From assembly GCA_964020155.1 (NCBI GenBank), contig OZ026559.1:3521674-3585673 (forward strand): 64,000 nucleotides of DNA, in the 5' to 3' direction. Below are positions 55,126 to 64,000 of the stretch, piece after piece. This DNA comes from Chondrilla cf. caribensis. Taxonomy: Eukaryota > Porifera > Demospongiae > Chondrillida > Chondrillidae. Under the pieces are notes generated by a model. The model had not been told where the DNA came from. It was given only the letters and a program-made list of their open reading frames with translations, and did not search any database. A program made the translations under genes and the position numbers. The first letter of the stretch is position 1. Every line of letters starts with the position of its first letter.

Positions 55126-57563
55126 ATGGAGATATCAATCAAAGTAACTGTTTTGGTTACATTCATATCTAGTGTAAGAGTTGTCTGTGGGCAAGGTGCC
55201 TATGAAGATGGCTACGATGATCCCTTGGAAGTCCTGAACTCCATCAAAGCTTATCCTGACAACTATCAACAAATCCTCAATGCCTACTACCCCATCAATA
55301 GAGCAAAGCCATCTAGTGTCATCATAGCCTACTTCATCAACTACACAGATCCACTTCCTGAAGAGTGCTCACTTGGGACCTATCCATGGAGGACACATCC
55401 TGGAATGAACTCCAGCCATTACAAAATCATGTGGTACATGTGGACCACTACTCCCATTCGCTGTGTAGGAACGGATTACATTTTTTTGGAATTTGGTGAA
55501 TATCTACCAACAATGAGTTTCTATTTTCTATTCAACAAATCTTCACCTTTCTACCCACCATCACAAATCGTTTGCATCAAAACCCCAATCATTATCCCTG
55601 GAAACTATGAGATTTTAGGAGATGTTACTACTGAGGTATGTATAATAATTATTGTAGTACTCAAACTTGAACCTTGTGAAGGGGTGAATATCGCCAATTT
55701 TGTTCTATAAATCCAGTTGTTACATGATTGGTTTGGGATCAAAGGACTGCATTTGTTTTGGCTATTCCACAATTTAAGGTGGATCATAGATATGTCATGT
55801 TTGTAATAATATGGAGTTATAAATCTCATTAGAGTTTGCTATGACACACTGTTTGTGTCATGTGACAGTTAGTATACAGAATCATGCAAGAAAACGGAAG
55901 TTGCTTGTTTTCTCGAATGCGTAAATCTCAAAGTGATACATTTCAAGTGCCGTAACTTAAGAAAAAAATCAATCATCCTCATAAACAGCCTATGAATTCA
56001 AACGTGAATTTTATGGGCATTTTGCTTCATTCGTATCACAATTTCCTTGCAATCAGGCCCAAATTTGAAATGAATAAGGACGTATTAAAATCATGTACTC
56101 ATCAAGTATGATATTTCAGCAATAGACAATGTGTTGTCAAAGTTTTATATACCATCATTATATATAATATATATATATATATATTTAAAAACAGAAATAG
56201 AAAGAACTTAAGACCAGAAATTAATATGAAATAATAGATAATGTCATTTTCTATTCTTTTATAAGGTTTTCAAGTTTTAACTACCTCCTCTTATGTGTTC
56301 AAATGACTATACATACAACAATTCCGACCTCCTTAACAAACTTATCAACAACCTACCAGTCTTTTATTAATAGAGTAAATCATGTGTGCAAGGTTATGAT
56401 CAAATTAATATACTCACATGTAACCAATAAATGTCTAACCAATCAATATTGTTATGAAATGTAACATTATTCCCATGACTATTAAACGTTAACCAATCTA
56501 CTCTTAATTATTACAATCATGAGTAAAATTTAGAATTCTTTTAACAATGCCTTCTCAATACATAATACAGATATTGTCTACAATTTCAAGACAACTACAA
56601 AGACAATACGAAGAAAAATCATCAGGATTGCTGTACATGCACTTGAGCTCTGAGAAGTGGCCTCAATATGACGTTCGGCTGGACTACCATATGCCTCAAG
56701 GAGGTAAACATGATGGTTTGACAGGTAGTGGATTCTATTACCTAATAGGTACTCTCGCATATTTAGCTCCCTTCCTAGTCTACACCAAGGGAGGACAACT
56801 GATCAAGAGTCTACAACAAAGTAGGAGCAAAGCTAAAGTATCATTCTTCTGGGCTGTAGCAAGTCTTGCTCATGTCTCCAACATCTATATTTTATTCAAA
56901 ATGTTCATACTTGGATGTAATCCATATAGACCACATGGTGTCAGGATACACAACTGTACTTATGCAAGCATTACTATAGGATATCTTGTCACTTTGAGTA
57001 TACCAGTTGCCTACATTCACAGCAAGTACATCACATTTCCTATTCCCAAGACATGGAGCATATTAACAAATTGTTGTGGAAGAAAACAACACAGAATCAT
57101 TACAACAATATGTCTTTGGGGGATCTACACGGGTGTAGTGGGTCTATTAGTATGTCTTCCATTTCAACTCTTGTTAGTGAGTGCTAATCCACACTTTTAC
57201 GGATTTGCCATTCTCACCGTGTGGTGTGCAATGTTTGTATGCATCATCGTAACATCCATTCCTTTCACAATCGATCAAATCTTCATCAAAGAAGAGGGAT
57301 ACAGAATCACACCAAAACAAGCACTTCGACAGATACTGCTACTCATGTTCATAGCAGTACTTGTCTTTGGATTTGGATCACTAACATTCAGTATTACACT
57401 TGTACTACATTTGAGTAAATATGGAGAAGAGACTCATAGTTTCACAAAGTCTGTCTACTTTGTACTACGCTACACTGCCCTACCAATAACATCATGGATG
57501 ATACAGGTGTTGTATCAAAGAGTGAAAGAGACAATGCGACAAATTGTCTCATTTGACCAGTAA
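55126..57563 (+). CDS. Unit 15: chimeric 7TM receptor-like gene without N-terminal cysteine pair
   Basis: Exons 55126-55635 and 56571-57563 join in phase 0 for 500 residues; the exon-1 end is GAG|GTATGT (junction Glu). The front is unit 5/12 type (MEISIKVTVLVTFISSVRV), but both N-terminal cysteines are Gly (GQGAYEDGYDD). The second half is unit 6 type (TPIRCVGTDYIFLEFGEYL) with SQIVCIK for SQIACIK. Exon 2 starts ILSTISRQLQ; TM2 reads VSNIYILFKMFILGC. The conserved loop has IKEEGYRITPKQ instead of IKEEEYRITPKQ. The tail KETMRQIVSFDQ is like unit 6. The intron holds a roughly 220-bp repeat insertion (55961-56183). Function is unknown. Confidence 0.8.
55961..56183. mobile_element. Repeat insertion in unit 15 intron
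   Basis: The unit 12 intron reads through (acttaaaaacagaaatag), whereas here about 223 bp intervene. The 3' 140 bp match 10655-10795 and end in a TA run. It is a non-coding element of unknown class. Confidence 0.6.
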
Positions 57564-58404
57564 AATATTGCTATTACAGAGGTCTAGCAGTACATTATGT
57601 ATCTCGGTCAGGCATACATAAGAACTACAAAATTTTTGCAAGGTTACGTATGATAATACATTGTATAGCAGCCGCATGATTATATTATACTATTTTGTTA
57701 TCCTTTGATTTGACTTAGAATGTGAATAACAAGCATTAATTACTAAGGTTGCTTAATTAATTCAATGGCGAGACAATTAAAGCATATGTTATAATCTCTC
57801 ATGGTCTTGCAATGCTATTTTATTGGTACTAGTGCTCATTACTGAATTAATCTAACATATTATGTAATTTGTTTAATTATTATAATTTGCATTATTAGTT
57901 CATGGGTTGATCTAGAATAACTTCTGGGAGAATGCCCTTCATGGAGGTTAAAATTTCATTGAATCATGCACACATTACACCTAATAATAGCAATTTGCTG
58001 TACAATATTATATGACATACACCACATGCATGTCTCACTGATAGTACATGTAACATCATGCACATTATATTCTGATGATCAGACTCTAATATAGTCTGAC
58101 ATAGCCCAGACCCTTCCGGCCTCCATTTTACTACGGTGCGGAAAGGGTCTGGTACATTTCCTATACCTGGCTTGTTCCGCCCACGCTCTCTGCAAGGTGT
58201 GAAGATCATAACTTAACACCTACAAAGTGTTACTATCCAACGTGTGATGTTTATTTTGCGATTTGACAATTTTGACATAGATCTAGAACTAGAATTTCCC
58301 GAATTCCCATTCAATATAGCAGGTTTTCTGAGGTCAAAATACCAGTTTATGCTCGACATCTTCCTTAACGCATTGCAAGGCACAGAGATCATGCTGAACA
58401 TCGC
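57564..58404. other. 3' flank of unit 15 and spacer
   Basis: Resembles the 3' flank of unit 6, including a partial copy of the 15.3-kb duplication (57985-58095). Around 58105-58165 AGACCCTTCC and GGAAAGGGTCT face each other across a short inverted repeat. No gene before the helicase-like remnant. Confidence 0.45.
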
Positions 58405-58695
58405 CTAGAAATTCGACCTGTGGAAGAAAAATCGTGCCTTCTGGTCAATCATGAGAGAGGCTAATGGCATTACAAATCGACAAAATCGACTTTGCACGTG
58501 TGTATCCTCTAAGGAGATCGAGCACACTAACAGTCCATAAATAAGAGACTTCCCAAAACCAGTCAGTGGTGATTCAAGGACATTTCTAGAGACAAAATGT
58601 CCAATAGCTGAAAACGGTTCTTCTATCAAGAACTGGTATCCGTGATCATTCACTACTTTGCTGACTAAATCTCTAGCTACAACCTCAAGAGCAGG
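58405..58695 (-). pseudogene. RecQ-like helicase fragment (motifs I and Ia)
   Basis: The minus strand reads EPFSAIGHFVSRNVLESPLTGFGKSLIYGLLV, where TGFGKS is a Walker A motif, and then PLASLMIDQKARF, which fits motif Ia of RecQ-type helicases. Residues before it (DLVSKVVNDHGYQFL) fit the usual lead-in. The frame stops shortly after motif Ia, and upstream it runs into the CA tract, so only about 95 residues remain. The following ORF (58213-58401) shows no clear DEAH-type motif. Probably an exon or retro-fragment of a degenerated gene. The assignment rests on motif reading only. Confidence 0.45.
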
Positions 58696-58718
58696 TACAG
58701 TGTACAACACACACTTCA

Positions 58719-58719
<1 letters not shown>

Positions 58720-58802
<83 letters not shown>

Positions 58803-58803
58803 C
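58720..58803. repeat. (CA)n microsatellite
   Basis: CA tract with single TA/AA interruptions, in sequence related to 9400-9480. Confidence 0.9.
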
Positions 58804-59278
58804 AGAGAGACATAAACACATTTAGATTTACTAATAAAATGGATATTTCAAATGGGACATATAGCACAATGCATCTATCCTGTAGAGTAGATAGATATTA
58901 AATTACCATAACATTTTCCAAACATCACACTTTAAGTACAGCAGGTGCCAAGCAATATTCATAACATTATTTTAATGTTGCACACTGCGGCCAGTATATA
59001 CATATATATTATATTTTATTATACATTAAAAATGTACATATTTTAATATATACAAACTATGAAGACCAGATACCTCATTGGACAATATACCCCTGTAAAA
59101 ATACATTCTGAGCGTGGTATGTGCATATAATAAAATTTTGCATAATGCAGTTACTACAACTGATACTGTAGTACCATTGCTGCATAGAATTACGTACATA
59201 GAGTTAATACAACATTGGGCAACCAATATTAAGTACAGTGGAATATGATCGCCACGATATTCAGTTGGGTGTTATAGA
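58804..59278 (+). promoter_or_regulatory. Upstream region of unit 16 (type 4)
   Basis: Its first 120 bp match 9530-9640 plus 10444-10480, the flank split by the MITE at 9631. The last 35 bp (CAGTTGGGTGTTATAGAATGGG) match the start of unit 2. No clear TATA box close to the ATG. Confidence 0.4.
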
Positions 59279-61502
59279 ATGGGTTGCTTCACGGTACAAA
59301 TTCTGGTGGCAATTATATCTCTCCAAGTCATCTCTGGAAACTGTGTCAGAAACAGAGTTTGTTACTATCCTATAGAAATAATCAACTCCATCAAAGCTTA
59401 TCCTGACAACTATCAACAACTCCTCAGTGCCTTCTACCCCATCAATCGGGCTAAACCATCTAGTGTCATCATAGCCTACTTCACCAACTACACAGACCCA
59501 CTTCCTGAAGAGTGCTCACTTGGGACCTATCCATGGAGGACATACCCGCAAGTAAACTACACCTATCACAACATTTATTGGTACATGTGGACCACTTCTC
59601 CTATATGGTGTGTGGGGACGAATTTCAAATTTACGGAGTGGGGTGAATATCTACCAACAATCACTTTCTACCTTCTACTCAATGAATCTTCACCATTTTA
59701 CCCGCCATCACGGATTGCTTGCATCAAAACTACACTACTTCCTGATCGCAAGGCAACGTTAGGAGCCGTCACTGTACAGGTATGGGTTTTAGTATCTTTC
59801 TAGACAATGTTGCATGAGCCGCAATATCAAAGCCCAGGTCCCTTGGGGGCTTCTCATAGTGAAACCTGTCGTCAAGGGCAGGTATGTCCAGTCATTTCGT
59901 CTAATTCGGAGGGATGAAAATATATTAACATCATTCCTCGAAAGTTTATTCCATTGTAGTGACTTTGTAGATAGTGTCGATTGATTACAGAATAAGCCCC
60001 TCTTCCCATCGCCCTATCTATCCACACTACAAAGGCGTGAAAGAGGCAAAAGGACTTTGGCGATTGCTGCTTCGTGGTACAAATTTTTAGAACTTTAGCA
60101 AAGTCTCTTTCGAACATATGAAGGACGCCCAAGCAATTTGAGTGCAGGGGAGGCAACCTGGCGCAGTTTTGAGCTAGAATTACTTTTCGTTTTCTTCTCC
60201 TGCGCTGATTCTAGTACTGATTTAAGCCTTCTTGAGACAAATGATCTAGCATCAGTGTCAATAACACTTATATCGCTTCAATCTGTGTCCACTACAATCC
60301 TCTCACTTGCAGATCTGCTACTGCAGCAGAGCTGTTAAACACGATGTCAGCTTCTTAGACTGGTTCCTTTACCACTTCGTCAAATAATATTGTTGCTATA
60401 TTGCCCAGTGCATCTCCAATCTTATTGTGATGCTGGGTATAGAATAGTAATTAATAGCCATTGATTGTTATGCCTTGCTTTGGCATGCTTTGACATTCAC
60501 CTCTTCTTAACAATCCAGATATTGTCAGTAATTTCAGAAGAACTCCAGAGAAAATATGAGAAGAAATCTTCAGGAGTTTTGTACATGTTCTTAGATGTTA
60601 ATAAACATACTCAATATGACTTCCGGCTTTACAACATTATGCCTCAGCGAGGGCCCTACAATAGGACTCCAAAAGAATTCTATCTTCTAATCAGCACTAT
60701 TTGTGGACTAGCTCCCTTCCTACTCTACACCAAGGGGGGACAACTGATCAAGAGTCTACAACAAAGTAGGAGCAAAGCTAAAGTATCACTCTTCTGGGCT
60801 GTAGCAAGTCTTGATCATGTCTTCAATGTTTACATGATAATTAAATTCCTCACAGGAGCATGCTATCTGTATATCAACACCATTGGCTGCAAAGTGTTCA
60901 GCCTTACTTTGGGATACGTGATTGTCACTTCAGGCATTATGGCCTACATTCACAGCAAGTACATCACATTTCCCATTCCCAAAACATGGAGTATGTTCAC
61001 AAAATGTTTTGGAAGAAAACAACACAGAATCATTACAACAATATCGCTTTGGGGGATCTACATAAGTGTAGTGGGTCTTTTAGGATGTCTTCCATTCCAA
61101 CTCTTGTTAGTGAGTGCTAATCCACACTTGTATGGATTTGGCATTCTCACAGTGTGGTGTGCAATGTTTGTATGCATCATCGTAACATCCATTCCCTTCA
61201 CAATTGATCAAATCTTCATCAAAGAAGAGGAATACAGAATCACACCAAAACAAGCACTTCGACAGGTATTGCTACTCATGTTCATAGCAGTACTTGTCTT
61301 TGGATTTGGATCACTAACATTCAGTATTACACTTGTACTACATTTGAGTAAATATGGAGAAGAGACTCAGAGCTTCACCAAATCTCTCTACTTTGTACTA
61401 CGCTACACTGCCCTACCAATAGCATGGTGGATGATACAGGTGCTGTATCATAAAGTGAAGTTGGAGATGAGGCAAATTTTTCAACGACAAAACTTTCAGT
61501 AG
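59279..61502 (+). CDS. Unit 16: 7TM receptor-like membrane protein, two exons
   Basis: Exons 59279-59779 (CAG|GTATGG) and 60519-61502 (TCCAG|ATATTG) join in phase 0 for 494 residues, the shortest intact member. The signal peptide is MGCFTVQILVAIISLQVISG, followed by NCVRNRVC. The ectodomain second half is SPIWCVGTNFKFTEWGEYL with NESSPF replacing NKSSPF. Exon 2 (ILSVISEELQRKYEKKSSGV) has a distinct juxtamembrane part (FLDVNKHTQYDFRLYNIMPQ) shared only with decayed unit 3, and a variable TM2-TM3 loop (GACYLYINTIGCKVF). LDHVFNVYM replaces LAHVFNVYM at TM2. The tail is LEMRQIFQRQNFQ. It is the only intact member of the type that gave rise to units 1-3. Function is unknown. Confidence 0.8.
59780..60518. 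other. Unit 16 intron with antisense coding-like remnant
   Basis: Paralogous to the unit 3 intron. The minus strand carries DARSFVSRRLKSVLES near 60200-60260 and LFHAFVVWIDR near 60020-60060, in different frames. Units 4 and 5 have much shorter introns without this segment. Confidence 0.35.
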
Positions 61503-61837
61503 ATAGCACATTTGATATCAGTAAAAATGTGCAGTACTATGCTATGCTCTCCCTTTTCATTTTATATAGTTATCTTTTCAATAATGTTCTACACACAACA
61601 CTATGCATAATCACATTACAATTAATATTGACATACTCCTTTTGTATGTAGGCATAGCACTTGCAATTCTATACTTTATGATTCAAATGGTATTATATAA
61701 AAGTTCTATAATATACGTTTATGTGTAGGTGATTGAAGAGATACATGGTACTGTACTCCAAATGGTCAAAACAGACCTCTGTCACCCCCTCCCCCTCACA
61801 TCAATCACCAAATTTGGAATGATAGAAACTGAAGGAG
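61503..61837. other. 3' flank of unit 16
   Basis: Almost identical to 48249-48579 after unit 12, showing that units 12 and 16 share a recently duplicated 3' end. No coding content. Confidence 0.6.
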
Positions 61838-62097
61838 TTCAAAGATTGCTATCATGATCTCTTGGAAGTGCCAAAGTACATTAGGGCTTACATACCATCA
61901 ACTATCATGCAAACTCCTCAATGGCTTCTACCCTGCTCCATCAATCGGACTAAACCATCTAAGGTCATCATAGCCTACTTCACCAACTACACAGACCCAC
62001 TTCCTGAAACGTGCTCATTTGGGACCTATCCATGGAGGACATACCCGGGAATACACTACATTTATCACAACATAGATTTGTACATGTGGACTACACA
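61838..62097 (+). pseudogene. Unit 17: exon-1 remnant
   Basis: Fragment with KVIIAYFTNYTDPLPETCSFG and TYPWRTYPGIHY, ending at LYMWTT. The 5' part is frameshifted and lacks a signal peptide. It is the sister of unit 13. No exon 2 follows before the window ends. Confidence 0.75.
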
Positions 62098-64000
62098 GCT
62101 ATCTATAATATTATACATATCATATAATATCATTGAAAATGAAGGAGTACTGCATGAATTTGGACAAAATATGCAAACAATGTGAATGATAATAGTTTCA
62201 CACCAAACACAATGCTGCCAACCATCCATAATTATTTGTAATTGTGCTGAAATCAGGATTTCTCTCCTTTACATGCTAAAGGAGCGACTTGTACAGAGTA
62301 TGCTCTCGTACATTTGATAATTCATTCATGCTATGAACAAAATTTAGTTCTTCATCCTATGAAAATTTATCCTCGGGTTGCGTAGTATGGAGTATCTATG
62401 GTGCAACCATGGGGCAAGGTGGACACATAGAAGTCCCTTAAGTCAGCCAATTGAAAACCAGCCAGATTTCCTGTTTACGTGGATGCTTCCACCTGGAATC
62501 ACAGCTAATACTTGTGGACCATCTTTCACCTACTGTAGGCTCTGACAAGACCACTTCAGTGCAGCATACGCGAGTTTTACTGATCATGTGATGGTCCCAT
62601 TGGCAGGCACCCTCCATTACACTTCAAAGTGCACTTACAAGAGATGATCAAAACACTTTTCTGCTCAATCATAAGTGTGTAAGTACGATAAATTGACCAT
62701 GAACGGAATTACTGGCTAACTAGTGGTTTACATGCAATTATATATGGAGGGCAGAGTGTAGGCGTGTAGTGTAGGTGACCCGTGGTGATAACATTTAGGT
62801 CACACACCAAATGTGCATTGTAAAAATTGAAGCTATTTCCTGGATATTGGAATGCAACAGCTATGAATCTAACAGACAATCCACCTGCTTGTATAGGACA
62901 TCATAATAATATATTGTGCAACAGTATGGAACATGCAAAACACATGACACATGCATGAATTTGTAGTATAGTAAGCTTCACTTTAGATGATTCAATGATT
63001 ATGGTGATCTTACATAGTTATTTATAGTATTAATTCATAAACTTCATGATTTGAACACACTGTCAATTGAAAATGGTTTTATACCCACGTCATTATCAGA
63101 GCAATGGACCTGCTATATATATATTATACTTGTCAATAAAGTATATAACTAGTCTAATTTTAACACAATATAAAGTCTTTGTCTCCACTATGAGAGCAGC
63201 GAATATACCAAGTGTTATAGTAATATTAAATTGACAATGTATGATGACTGAGTTGAGTGAACATATGTATAATAATGTGTACATGTGTACACAGTGTATA
63301 TACAATTCATCGAGACATATTTTAAAGATGGGTAGGTTGAAATATATCAACATCTAAAACAGCTTACAAAAAACAAAGATGGTTGTAAGCAGACAACTGT
63401 TTGAGGATCGTGACCATCTTGGCCAGTATCAGTACAAACCCACTCAGGTACATAGGCACACCATCCACCTCAGTCTGGATAGTTGAATGCATTAGCCATG
63501 AAGCTGTCTCAAACTTGTGGTGCCACTGGCAGTATGCAGCCCACACAGGTATGCGTACAGCCCACACATGTACACAATACACATTGCTGCATGTGCTCAA
63601 ATGTATATCCATGTAATTATTCGAATACAGAGCTGGCTGGAGATACAAATTACCAGTGAGCATCCCACACATACTGTTACACTCCTCCAATACCTAAGGT
63701 AGCTAATTAGTAATTAATTACGTGTACACGGCTTTAATTAGGTAAAATGTAGTAGATAAATCCCTCCTTGGGATGGTACATGAGAAGTGTCTGTTATGTT
63801 CACCCCAACATTATAGGGCATTACGTAATAATATATCATGCACATTAGGGGATAGGTTCGTTAGAGTAACTGTGTATAATACACATAATATATTGTGTGT
63901 GCTCTCAACTGTTTTTACTACTGTGGCATATTATATACTCCTTTTCATCTATATATTCTTTAATATCCAACTACTATTATCTGGTATTTAAGACAATAAT
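62098..64000. other. No recognisable gene
   Basis: AT-rich sequence. ORFs at 63096, 63364 (minus), 63401, 63517 and 63773 (plus) are short, overlap on both strands and have no motif I recognise. The receptor array appears to end or pause here. Confidence 0.4.

Overview
Eukaryotic, metazoan-type genomic DNA. It is AT-rich, has spliceosomal introns (GT...AG), long CA/GT/TA microsatellites, TATA boxes and several eukaryotic transposon classes. No bacterial operons, tRNA or rRNA genes were seen. The species cannot be fixed from the sequence. A demosponge or another early-branching animal is my guess, at low confidence.

The window is dominated by one tandem gene family, all on the + strand, numbered here as units 1-17. 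Each complete unit has two coding exons joined by a phase-0 intron. Exon 1 (about 500 bp) encodes a signal peptide and a roughly 145-residue cysteine-containing, N-glycosylation-rich ectodomain. Exon 2 (about 1 kb) encodes a juxtamembrane segment and seven predicted membrane helices. The predicted product of 494-518 residues is a cell-surface protein with N terminus outside and C terminus inside, a receptor-like 7TM layout that I cannot assign to a named family. Nine units look intact: 4, 5, 6, 7, 9, 11, 12, 15 and 16. Unit 8 has a frameshift. Units 1, 2, 3, 10, 13, 14 and 17 are decayed, and a loose exon-2 tail lies at 30.73 kb.

The genes are mosaics. Five promoter/signal-peptide types, three types of exon-1 second half plus exon 2, and at least three 3' ends occur in different combinations. 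Near-identical core blocks separate the swapped parts, which points to unequal crossover and gene conversion. Variable parts fall mostly in predicted extracellular segments. The predicted cytoplasmic loop between TM5 and TM6 is almost invariant.

Mobile DNA fills much of the rest. A 4.5 kb TA-flanked terminal-inverted-repeat transposon (21200-25708) carries a Tc1-type DD34E transposase and a divergent BEN-domain-like protein gene. A complete Ty3/gypsy retrotransposon with identical 231-bp LTRs (33140-37496) sits antisense in the unit 9 intron. A 372-bp non-autonomous Helitron (26657-27028) sits in the unit 8 intron. Several TA-flanked MITEs and a three-copy 330-bp repeat with hairpin ends are also present. 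Paralogous introns and flanks give natural empty sites for many of these insertions.

Region by region: 1-3.5 kb decayed units 1-3; 3.8-8.5 kb units 4-5; 8.5-12 kb MITEs and microsatellites; 12-19.5 kb units 6-7; 21.2-25.7 kb the DNA transposon; 26-28 kb unit 8; 28-31.6 kb shared downstream block, inverted duplication and a giant GT tract; 31.6-38.6 kb unit 9 with the retrotransposon; 41-48.2 kb units 10-12; 48.5-52.7 kb decayed units 13-14; 55-61.5 kb units 15-16 with a helicase-like remnant between them; 61.8-64 kb unit 17 remnant, then no recognisable gene.
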